DNA of 64,000 nt, taken from Ananas comosus (taxonomy: Eukaryota; Streptophyta; Magnoliopsida; Poales; Bromeliaceae). The notes beneath the pieces were generated by a model. The model saw nothing but the letters and a program-made list of their open reading frames with translations. It had not been told where the DNA came from and did not search any database. This document shows positions 46,680 to 56,199 of this stretch, piece after piece; position 1 is the stretch's first letter; the number at the start of each line of letters is the position of its first letter. The position numbers were made by a program, and so were the translations under genes. Location: positions 3,129,666-3,193,665 of the forward strand of contig NC_033641.1 in assembly GCF_001540865.1 (NCBI RefSeq). The letters are read 5' to 3'.

Positions 46680-47990
46680 CTCATATAGACTCGAAACCAA
46701 ATTCGAATCCAAATTCGACTCGAATCCAAATCAAATTCGGATCCAAATTCGACTCGAATCCGAACCCAGATTTGAATCCGAACCAAATTCTAGTTCGAAC
46801 CCAAATTCGACTCAAATTTAGATCCAAACCCAATCTAAACCCAAAATCAAATTCCAAATTCAAATTCGAAATTCGAATCCAAAATTCGAAGCCATCCAAA
46901 TTCTATCGAATCAAATTCAAAATCCAAATCCACGGCCCCAAAATCCATCCAGGCCCAAGTCATATCCCATTTTGAATCGCAAATCAAAATCCAGAGGCCG
47001 CAAGGCCAATTCAAAGTCCACGGCGCCATAAGCCAAGTTCAACCTGCAACCTAAAACGATTCAGCCCAATATTGGGCCCGAACCCATATCCAAAATGAAT
47101 TCAGTCCATGAAACCATACGCCTATCGAGCCAAATCCATATATATAAATGATTTGGTCGCATATAAATCCAAACCTCAAAATCCATATGAGCCCAAATTC
47201 CATATGAAGCCCCTGAAATCCATATCAACTAAATCAAATTCAAACCCCAAATCCTAAGTCCAAAATCCTAAATCTAAATCCCATATGAATCCAACTTCAA
47301 ATCCGCCATATCAACGCCAAACCAGAATTCATATCAAAATCCACATCCGCAACCCAACATCAAATTTCAAATCCTATATAAAATCAAATCTTATACCAAG
47401 CCCAAAATGAACCCAAAAGCCTAATCCCAAAATCCATATGAATCCAAAAGCCCAATCTCAATTTCATTACGAAGGCCCAAAATTCATATAAAAGTCGGCA
47501 AATCCGAATAAGCCCAAAATGAGGCCCATGAGATGCAAATCTAAATTGACATACTAAGTCCCAATCCTCATGAAGCCCACCCATTTACAATGCCAGCGCG
47601 GTCAAAACCATTTGGGCCGACATATCTAAGCCCATTATCCAAACACTCATTAAAACCATTAACCCATAAACCCATAACATAAACCTATATACACTTAACA
47701 CCATGCAAACCCATCACTACGATTTAAGCCGCATAACCATAAACGCACAAACCATGGGCATCAAGTCGCATGACCATAACCGCATGAACCATAAGTCCAT
47801 GAACATTAAGTCCATGAACACATAAACATACACCAAGTTCATGAACGCATAAGTCCATGAACGACACAAAACCCATGAAGCCATAATCCATCGAACCATA
47901 ACCCATGAACGCGATATCAAGTTCATGAACCATAATCGCCATATACCACCTTAATACCAATAAACAACCCCCTTTGTGGAAACGCAAACC
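46680..47990. repeat. Degenerate short-period repeats in the long LTR
   Basis: 46680-47000 consists of AATTCGAATCCAAA-like words. 47000-47600 is dominated by ATCCATATGAAGCCC-like words. 47700-47950 is dominated by CATGAACCATAA words. Frames through them give low-complexity Phe/Ser/Ile/Gly or Met/Val proteins and are not genes. Confidence 0.7.
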
Positions 47991-48004
47991 CAAAACCTTC
48001 GCTA

Positions 48005-48110
48005 CCGAAACGTCGTTAAACTAAATCCACCAAATCAATCGACGAAACGTCGTTAAACTAAACCTAAATCCGAATATCGACCGAAATGTCGTTAAACTAA
48101 ACTCAAGTTG
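48005..48110. repeat. Three-copy repeat of about 41 bp
   Basis: CGAAACGTCGTTAAACTAAA occurs near 48007 and 48049 and, as CGAAATGTCGTTAAACTAAA, near 48080. It lies in the 3' LTR. Confidence 0.75.
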
Positions 48111-49477
48111 CAAATTTCACGAAACATCCTAATTCCCAAAATATTCGATACTCTAGCATATAAAACTAGAGTCAATCACAATCATGTCAACTCGTGATCA
48201 AATTCTAAACCTATATTAGAATTGATCAAACCATTCTGATTAAATTATATTTGTTGATTCCAATACGATACACTTAGAGTTTAATTTAAATCAATCTGAC
48301 TAATCCTAATACATATAATTAGGATTTTAGTTAATATTCACCTTGAGATGCACCAAAATCAAATGTGACTAAGCTGCTAATAGCATTTAAACTTAGAGCC
48401 TAATTGTATGCAGACTCTAAGCATATAAAATTAGAGTCTAATTCAAGATATTTGGGGGCTAATCCTAACACATATATTTAGGATGAAGCTCAAAATCAAA
48501 CTCTATTGGACTTTAATTACCTATATTTAAAGTTGCATAAGAAAAAGTTTTAATCAAAAATTCGATTAAATTCGCAAGCATATATATGGGATTTAAATCA
48601 ATCTTCATCTCATGGTAAACAAAGTTGAGCTCCAAAAATATATAGAGCTCAACGAAATGCTGATCATCTATTGGACTTGTATCAGCATTACATTAAAGTT
48701 CAATTAACCAAATCAAACTCTAATACATATAATTAGAGTTTAATTTGAAATAAATCTGATTAAATTCCAATGCAATAATATATGGAATTTAATCAATCCT
48801 TCATCTTAGGGTGAATAGTGTTGAGCTCCACAACATATAGAGTCCAACAAAATTAATTTGACCATATATTGGGTATCTTAGAATATATAACTAAGATACA
48901 ATTGAAAAATATATTTTCTTTACGCTCTATTCATGTACACTGAGGGTATGAGCCATGTAATTGAGCAATAAATTATGAATTTCCTTTTGTCCAATTCCTG
49001 TTTATATTCAGCATTCCAGAGGTCTCTTAATCGAAGGTGCCCTAACACTTTGTAGGGGTAATTAACAATAAATGCTTGCGTTTATTGGAAGCCATGGATC
49101 CGCAATACCTGATAACCATACATACACATACTTTAATCTACATCATGAATACTACCCACGGCCTGAAATCCATCAGCCGTGTGAGGTACGTCATTCGTGG
49201 TCGCAGACACCGGTACAACCCTCAAAGGTGTATCGGTACAAAATGTGTACCGGTACAGCCATCGACCTGTCACCGGTTACACCTCGTGCAGATTGAAATC
49301 CGAGGGTAGTCTAAGTCCAACTCTTTAGTGACCTTAGCGCTACATAAAATACTACAATTCTCGGGATGCGAGCCATAGGTCGGAACACTGTCAACGACCC
49401 CCCAGAAAGTTTGGAAAAACTCGGGACACAGTCCAAACACTCGAACCCCGCAATTTGCAAAGGTCCAGTGCGTCACA

Positions 49478-50784
49478 GTCTCGATATCGGCCATCGCATC
49501 GAGATCCGCAATCATAACGCCCTCGCGATGCTCCGGTATCGCCTAAGTCTCCTCGATAGTGGCTAGTCTAGATGTTGGGCGGGCTTGTGATGAAGACGCG
49601 GCATGACGTCGAGAATAGACGAATGTAAAGTGATCTCCAGAGACTGGCAGCGACAAAAGCAAGTCCAAGTCCAATGGCCTAGTAGGAAATCTCTCAGAGG
49701 CGGCGGGTATATCAGCAACATCACTAGGAGATGGAGATCCACCAGATGTCGGTGTCTGACGGTGGTGATGACCCGATGTCGATGCATGTCCAAAATCTCG
49801 ACCTCTGATATCAGTGGCGACAGGTATAGTAGGAATGTACTCCAGTACACTATCAAGATCAATATCGATACCCGTCAATACCTCCATCACCGCATCGTAA
49901 GAAGGTCGATCATGAACTAGGCTCCTGATGCTATACTGTGTCTGTCGTATAGCGTCCACCTGCATTATAGATAATAACTCACCTTTGGCAATCTATAATA
50001 TACAAAATATTAAAAAACTAATAAATGGGCTGAGTGATCGTACCAAAGCTCTCTCGTTCTGGCCACGAGGCTGGTAAGTCAATGGTGGACGCTGTACTGG
50101 ACGAGAAATCCATCGTCTCGTGATCTGCTAGTACCACTCCATATAAATCGAGGTCGCCTGTACTGGATCATCACCGACAATCAGATGCTGGTCAATAATA
50201 GCCTGTAATCACTGTCCTCATCTCTCGATGTGTGCAGCATGAAAGTGGCCCCAATGCTCATCTGGCCGCCCCTGAGATGTAAAGCGACGGATGGTCTCCA
50301 CATGAATAGGTATATACTGCAGGAGACCAAACTGCCGAAAGACTCGATCGGGCACGTGAAGCTCGACGATATGAAAACAAATCAGCGTGGTCCGCGATCG
50401 CCATACCTCACTGCCCTGTACACAGAATGCTGGTAGCACCTCTAATACAGCATCTGTGTACGGCCGCCATGTAATCTGTGAAAAAGCCAATAATAGTCAG
50501 CAGAATGCATTAATACGGTTGAATATTGAAATAATGGTTGCATTAATACGTACCTGTGTCTCTCGCTGCTGATCTAGCTCATCTCTATAGAACTCTATAT
50601 CGATCGTCCTAACGTTGGCCCCAAAACGTAAACCGCCGGCATTTGTCCACCTGATATTTGAAAAGTATGTTAGTTGCAAATGTATAGGAAGAAATGTAAT
50701 ATGTATCATATTTAATTATTATACCGGCAACCCAAAGGGCAATCAGCCATGTCGGCAATAGCTCCAACGCCAGTAGGTCAGCCG
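49478..50784 (-). pseudogene. PMD gene (MAIL1 / phosphatase-7-long-form type), 5' part, cut by assembly gap
   Basis: Read leftward. An exon ending at 50725 (ADMADCPLGCR) leads through intron 50724-50651 to exon 50650-50554 (RFGANVRTIDIEFYRDELD). Intron 50553-50476 follows, then a large exon from 50475: WRPYTDAVLEVLP, VWRSRTTLICFHIVELHVPD, RVFRQFG, EHWGHFHAAHIER. These are the hallmark PMD core residues; both introns have GT-AG ends. After HIER come TGA, TGA and TAG at places where the family typically has Trp, so it is dead. 49992-49478 is the C-terminal tail, which continues across the solo LTR at 39716-39835. The N-terminal exons should lie in or beyond the 100-N gap. It may be cargo of the MULE-like element at 38735. 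Confidence 0.8.
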
Positions 50785-50884
50785 NNNNNNNNNNNNNNNN
50801 NNNNNNNNNNNNNNNNNNNNNNNNNNNNNNNNNNNNNNNNNNNNNNNNNNNNNNNNNNNNNNNNNNNNNNNNNNNNNNNNNNNN
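50785..50884. other. Assembly gap, exactly 100 N
   Basis: Exactly 100 unknown bases, the conventional length for a gap of unknown size. It interrupts the PMD gene, so distances across it are not reliable. Confidence 0.98.
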
Positions 50885-51251
50885 TCCTCGTGCGCGAGAG
50901 ATGGTTCGGTGTAACCGGTCTTCATCACAGGGGAGTGCATCACGGTTTACGCAGTGCGGAACTTAGGGGGAACGGTTCTCTCCATCTACGGCCGTCAGGA
51001 CAATGAAAGTGTCAGAAGTTATTTTAAGCAGTGCATCAATCTAAGCCTATCTGACTTTTATTTATGTCTTGTTGTATCTTATCAAATTATATATTTTATT
51101 CATCTTTAGAGAAAGGTGTCGAGCTGTTTCGAATGGGAGTCTTGTACTTCCTATTGAATCTACTTCTCAATAACATTCTCGATCGCAACTCTTCAAGACT
51201 CCAAACAACTTTACGAAATTCGCCAACCTATAAAATCCTTAACAACTTAGA
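50885..51251. other. Unassigned stretch right of the gap
   Basis: No recognisable frame. The sequence changes abruptly into reverse-transcriptase coding at about 51252, so this may be rearranged retroelement or flanking DNA. Confidence 0.35.
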
Positions 51252-52952
51252 GTTTGTATCGATTTTAGGAACTTGAACTTAGCCACACCTAAAGACGAAT
51301 ACCCTATGCCAATAGCCGATATGTTAGTAGATTCGGCTGCCGATATTGAAATTCTGTCCTTTATGGACGGACATGCTGGTTATAATCAAATTTATATTGC
51401 TGAGGAAGATGTGACTAAAACGGCTTTTAGGTGCCCTGGTTCGATTGGAACCTTTGAATGGGTTGTTATGCTGTTCGGTTTAAAGAATGCCGGAGCTACT
51501 TACCAGAGAGCAATGAATTTTATTTTCCATGATTTAATCGGCAAAATGTTGGAAGTATACATTGACGATATAGTCGTAAAATCCAAGTCACAAGCCGAAC
51601 ATTGGATTGATTTAAAGCTCGCCTTTGAAAGAATGAGAAAATATAATTTGAAAATGAACCCTTTGAAATGTGCTTTTAGAGTTTCAGCAGAAAACTTTTT
51701 AGGATTTTTAGTGCATAAAAAAAGGATCGAAATTGATAAAAACAAGGCGAAAGCGATATTAGAATTACCGCCACCGAAAAGCTAAAAAGAATTACAAAGC
51801 CTGTTGGAAAAGATTAATTATCTTCGTCAGTTCTTATCCAACTTGGCCGGAAAAATAGGGGCGTTTACCCCACTACTTCGGCTAAAAGATAAAGAAGAAT
51901 TCGTTTGGATAGAGGAACAGCAATGGACATTTGAAAATATAAAAAGATATTTATCAAACTGTCATATATTGGTGCCTCCAAAGTCAAATCGGCCGATGAA
52001 ATTATATATTTCGGCTGCGGAGGAAAATTTTGAGTGTTTATTAGCCCAAGAAAACGAAGAGAAGGAAGAACAAGCCATTTATTATTTGAGCCGATGTCTT
52101 TTAGATACCGAGAAACGGTATTCGGCCATTGAAAAATTATGTTTGGTTTTATACTATTCATGCACAAAGCTAAGATACTATATTTTACCAACTGAGGTAT
52201 CGGTAATATGCAAAACCGACCTGGTAAAGTATATGTTGGCCAAACCTGTATTAAGGGGTCGACTTGGAAAATGGATGTTGGCTTTGTCTGAATTCTCCCG
52301 TAATTATATTCCAGCTAAAACTGTTAAAGGACAAGCGATAGCTGACTTCTTGGCTGATCATCCATGTGTGGAAATTGAAGAGCCGAAGCAAAATTTAGTC
52401 GGTTGTCAACCTTGGACACTTTATTTTGATGGTTCAAGAACAGCCGAATCAGCATGAGCTGGAATAGTTGTCCAATCTCCTGAAGGGTATTCATGTCAAT
52501 TTGCTTTCGAGTTAGATTTCGGCTGCTCTAACAATCAAGCCGAATATGAGGCCTTAATAATTGGCTTAGAAATTTTACAAAAATTGAAAACAAAGTCAAT
52601 CAAAGTCATCGGTGACTCACAGCTAGTAATCAAACAAGTGAATGGAGAATACCGATGTGAAAATCCGAATTTACAAAATTATTTAAGGAAGACATTAGAG
52701 TTACTATGTGAATTCAGAGAAACTGAATTCGAACATTTGAGCAGACAGAAAAATGAAAAGGCAAATGAACTAGCTCAGTCGGCTTCAGGATATAGAGAGC
52801 CGAAGTCAGAGTCAATAGTGATACAGAGGAGGTTGCTACCTTTGGTTCATGTACGAGAACCGATTATAGCTCCCATAGAAACGAAGGAAGATGAAGAAGA
52901 TGACAGAAAGAGGCGAAGAAGAGTTTTCGTTGGAGAAAACGAAAAGAGATAA
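51252..52952 (+). pseudogene. Tat-lineage gypsy pol fragment: reverse transcriptase, RNase H, second (archaeal-type) RNase H
   Basis: The match starts inside reverse transcriptase at the CIDFRNLNLATPKDEYPMP block and continues with the active site VYIDDIVVKS, then NPLKCAF. One frame continues past TAA at 51783 (within ...PPPKS / KELQSLLEKINYLRQF) into the first RNase H (SRCLLDTEKRYSAIEK). It then passes TGA at 52455 into WTLYFDGSRT, NNQAEYEALIIGLEI, VIGDSQLVIKQV. That second RNase H with Asp, Glu and Asp in order is the mark of the Tat lineage. Gag, protease and the reverse-transcriptase N-terminus are missing on the left, and integrase is missing on the right. There are two stops and no frameshift. 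Confidence 0.88.
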
Positions 52953-53613
52953 AAGAGATAGAAGAGACAAAAAGAATGAGAAGTTTGGGGAAGAAGAAAA
53001 GGTCGTCGTATTGAACTGTCGCATCGAAGCGAGTTCCGAGGTCGGCTAAAATGATGAATAGACAGCGGCAATTAAAATGACCTAATTAATGCCGCATGTA
53101 AGACAAAATTAGAGAATATGATCGGGGCCGTAAAAAAGAGAATAGGTGGACAAGATTAAACCATACAGAAGATTGTGTTACGAATTGTGTCAGGTATGTG
53201 TACAGGGAATTTAAATTTGATTGGACCGAGGACTACGCCTCGGATCGCGCTTGTTTTTGGCAACAGAAAATGGGATGGTTGAGATGGAACCATACTAAGG
53301 TAAAACATATTTTGGAAAATGCCAGCTACCGAAGCGTTGCTTCGAAAGCTGCCGAGGGGGCAATTGTTGAGCCAATTCGGCGCGAACAGCTGGCACGCCA
53401 GGTCCATATCCATGATACGGTTAAGACGGTGGACCGAGAATACATCAGACGCACCAGAAGATACATGAGCTGCGCTGGATCAAGGAGTTATAGCAACCGC
53501 AAGCGGTTTGAGCGGTTCCGATCGGCCGAAGGTGGTCTTACAAACCAGGAGATAGTGGCTGATCGTGCGAGGGCAATAACCAACGCAGGGGCAACTCTAT
53601 AAATAGGCATATA
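52953..53613 (+). other. Probable U3 of a Tat-type LTR, with promoter
   Basis: After the pol fragment ends, the sequence lacks coding signature. It finishes with a plant core promoter (ACTCTATAAATAGG) just before the break into the next element's LTR at 53614. The GCCGATCGGCCGAAGG style of sequence matches the Cys/Gly-poor GCCGA-rich composition of the preceding Tat fragment. I infer an LTR fragment; no second copy exists in the window to prove it. Confidence 0.4.
53598..53605 (+). promoter_or_regulatory. TATA box
   Basis: TATAAATA lies 9 bases upstream of the join to the Tekay-type 5' LTR fragment. It would start transcription inside that LTR, toward its gag. Confidence 0.5.
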
Positions 53614-54526
53614 GTGGACGGTGGACCCAGATTCCTGATTTTGGTATCAAATTGTGCCAAAGGCACGTAGGTTCGGTTTCTAGACCTGTTTTGACCCTAG
53701 CTATTTGTCTTTGGCTTGTTAGAGCCTGTTTGAGCTCGACAGAGGTACGCTTGCATACTCGGTTGGGTAGCGCCGACGAGTGCCACTCCGAAGTTGGGTT
53801 TAGTGCTATTGCGTTGTTGTCGTTCGTGCAGGTTGGACTTGCTCTCCACGGGCTTGTTAGTGTGGAGGTAGCTGGTTAGTTGCAACCTGGCGGGACGGGT
53901 GTGTTCACAATCCCAGGGACGGGTATGATTACAGTCCCGATTTGAGATTTGGTCTGACTTGACACTGTTCTACAGTTGGTTAGATTAGAGCATGATAGTA
54001 TAGAGGCGATAGCTGTAGATATGTTCCAGCTTTCCTTACTATTTCTTGCTTATCTCTGTAGACTTAGTGGGTGGACCGATGAGTTGAGGGCGGTACCCAC
54101 TGAGGACTACTTCTTTTCGTAGCAGTTCTCACGCCCAGTTTGTTTGCACTGTTTTGTAGAGCCATCGTATTCGGCTGCTGTTGTCGCTGATATTGATCGT
54201 GGCGAGGGCATCGCGAGTTAGAGCCCTTCCAGTCGAGTTGCTGAGCTAGTGGAGGACCGCAGCAGGTAGTGTAGTTTTAGTTTATATATACAGATGTTGT
54301 ACTCTCGCCAGTACGAGTGCTTTTGTATCTTGGATCTTATGTACGTATAGAACCACAGTTTATATATGCTTGTTTTATTCTTTTCTCCTAGCTGCTCTAT
54401 ACTACTGTTTGTAGTATTGTTTGATTACAGGTACTCTTACTTTCCGATTTGTATATAGAGGAAATAGCTATGTATACGGCGGGTCTGTTAGCGAACCCGG
54501 GAAAACGAGTAATCCTCGGCGTGACA
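53614..54526 (+). repeat. 5' LTR of Tekay-type element, 3'-terminal part only
   Basis: Matches 61281-62194 from GTGGACGGTGGACCC to CGGCGTGACA. The first 1518 bases of the LTR are absent and replaced by the Tat-type promoter fragment. Confidence 0.9.
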
Positions 54527-54534
54527 GATTAAGT

Positions 54535-54546
54535 TGGTATCAGAGC
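54535..54546 (+). promoter_or_regulatory. Primer-binding site, tRNA-iMet
   Basis: TGGTATCAGAGC, eight bases after the LTR end GTGACA. It is complementary to the 3' end of plant initiator tRNA-Met, as usual for chromoviruses. Confidence 0.88.
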
Positions 54547-54825
54547 TTAGCTGTAGGTCGTTGGGACCTAGGAACCCTAAGTTTGGTAAACCTTGGGAAG
54601 GTAAGATGCGAGAGGCATGATTTATCGCGAAAGTCAACGATTTGTTGTTTTAACTCCTCCTAGAGTAGAGTGAGTGATTGGAGGAGTTCCTGTTTTGGCC
54701 TGAGAAATTATGTTGGCTGCAGACGACATAAATTTGAGGAGAAACAGAGGCCGCCTTCTAGACTTTCGTTTAATTGGGTCGCGGGTGTTTTGTTGTATCT
54801 GACCCCTGTTTTGTTCTTTACATCT

Positions 54826-56060
54826 ATGTATCGTCACCGAGGTCGACAGTCGCTCAGAGATCGTGTCGTCCCGCCTGAGATGCCTGAGCAGGCATAGCCG
54901 AGTGCACCACCTGAGGCCAGTGCACCCCCAGTTGTGGAGCAGAGGGCCCGACCGGAGGTGGGTGCACCTCCTGATTTGAGTGCACAGTTAGCCACCATGA
55001 CAGAGGTGACGAGGCGACAGGGGGAGTTGTTGGAGAGGTTGTGTGAGAGGGTAGCTCCGTCACCGAGTACAGCACCGAGAGCACCTGGGCAGGCCGTTCC
55101 ACCTCCGACTACTCCAGTGACAGCACCAGCCGCAGCTATACCCTCGCCAGTAGAGCTCCCTGCAGCGCCAGTTGCATCTGCTAGGGGGCCAATACAGTTG
55201 ACAGAGGCTGAGCAAGAGCGGTTGACGGAGAGGTTGGCTCGTTTTCGCCGTTTTGATCCACCGACCTTCGATGGCAGTTGCACTGAGGCCTGGGTTGTTG
55301 AGGGCTGGGTCAGTGCGATGGAGAAGCTATTTGAGAATCTGTTCATTCCTGAGTAGGAGCAGGTATTTTTGGGAGTCCATTACTTGGCAGGTGATGCCCA
55401 CGCCTGGTGGAGGAGAGAGTAGAGAGCAGGGACTGGTAGCGTTGCAGCTGAGATGGGATAAGTTCTTTGGAATGCTGTTTGGGATGTTTTTTTCCAACAG
55501 TGTGAAACAGAAGCTCGAGGAAAATTTGAAGAGAATTCAGCATGGGGATCGTCCAGTGCAGGAGTACATTCGGGAGTTTACTCGACTCTTGAACCGTGTG
55601 CCATTTGTGGCCAGGGACGAGGCACACAGGGTTTATCTGTTTGAGCAGGGGCTGAGACCCGACATCTTCAGGTTGGCGCGGGCGCAGAGGTCGAGAACCC
55701 TGGATGCGTCCATAGAGCAGGCCCTATGGGTGGAGAGAGGCGAGGTGTCACTGCAGGAGAGGACTCAGGCCGTGGGGCAGAGTCAGGACAGGAAGCGCCT
55801 TTTTTCAGATGATGTTGGACAGTCGAATAGTAGGCGTACGCCAAGGCCTCCACGATCACAATCTCAGGGTCGTGGGTCTTCGGGGCGTCAGCGTTCCAGG
55901 GGATCCCGTCAGCATGCACAGACTCCGAGGACACTGCAGTGTGTGATTTGCAGGGGACAACACTGGCCCCGACAGTGCGAGCAGAGAGAGGGCCGTTGCT
56001 ATACTTGCGGTTAGCCCGGGCATATGAGGTCAGCTTGTCTTCGTGCAGCATCACCAGCAC
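54826..56060 (+). pseudogene. Chromovirus gag
   Basis: Starts MYRHRGRQ. A Pro/Ala-rich N-terminal segment leads to the capsid region with FRRFDPPTFDG and YLAGDAHAWW. A frame change near 55420 leads to LRWDKFF, QEYIREFTRL and YLFEQGLRPDI. It ends with two zinc knuckles, CVICRGQHWPRQC and CYTCG-stop-PGHMRSAC. Stops: TAG at 54895, TAG at 55354 and TAG at 56012 inside the second knuckle. The stops at 54895, 55354 and 56012 stand where Gln (CAG) would fit. It cannot encode intact Gag. Confidence 0.85.
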
Positions 56061-56199
56061 CATCCATGGCATTAGCGTAGCCGGCATCCCAGCAGTCCTT
56101 TGGAGCAGCACAGAGTTTCCGCCCAGAGGACAGATCGTCTATGCCGCTTCAGGCTGAGCGGCGAAAGCAGGCTACAAGTGGCAGAGTTTAGCAGCTCAG

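Larger units (their letters stand above)
42236..49209 (+). mobile_element. Tat/Ogre-like LTR retrotransposon, internally deleted, with about 5.2-kb LTR
   Basis: Starts TGTTGAAGCAT and ends GGTCGCAGACA, with CCGGT duplicated at 42231-42235 and 49210-49214. The first 227 bases (42236-42462) match the first part of 44036-49209, so these are the 5' LTR remnant and the full 3' LTR (5174 bp). Directly before the 3' LTR lies a polypurine tract. Between them only an antisense PMD frame survives; gag and pol are deleted. A long LTR and an antisense extra frame before the 3' LTR are known features of the Tat lineage, including Ogre. The lineage is inferred because pol is absent. Confidence 0.8.
44036..49209 (+). 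repeat. 3' LTR of the Tat-like element, 5174 bp
   Basis: Starts TGTCTGAAGC after the polypurine tract and ends GCAGACA at the duplication. It contains TATATAAA at 44204, an A-rich block (44640-44840) and a GC-rich block with a 60-bp tandem repeat (45117-45580). Then follow a 96-bp tandem repeat (45975-46300), AATTCGAATCC-type degenerate sequence (46680-47000), CATGAACCATAA-type repeats (47700-47950) and a three-copy 41-bp repeat (48005-48110). Long frames in the GC block are by-products of tandem repeats, not genes. Confidence 0.82.
39836..49477 (-). mobile_element. Solo LTR (family A) split by a nested Tat element
   Basis: The left part 39836-42235 begins TGTCATGCCCCGGGACC. The right part 49215-49477 ends CAGTGCGTCACA. 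GTCTC flanks both outer edges (39831-39835 and 49478-49482), a perfect 5-bp duplication. Joined without the insert, the LTR is 2663 bp. Its U3 GTACCGGTAC array is cut by the insertion (42144-42235 left, 49210-49262 right). It reads on the minus strand. It inserted in the last coding part of the PMD gene. Confidence 0.88.

Noticed and set aside
46601..47029. Frames with alternating Phe/Ile/Arg/Glu
   Set aside because: Result of AATTCGAATCC-like short repeats in the long LTR.
49072..49309. Short plus-strand frames around GTACCGGTAC motifs
   Set aside because: They cross the junction between the Tat-like LTR end and the interrupted family A LTR, so they are not a unit.
50218..50490. Complete short gene of 90 codons, minus strand
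   Set aside because: It is only the central exon of the PMD pseudogene; the apparent start is in an intron and the stop is a nonsense change.
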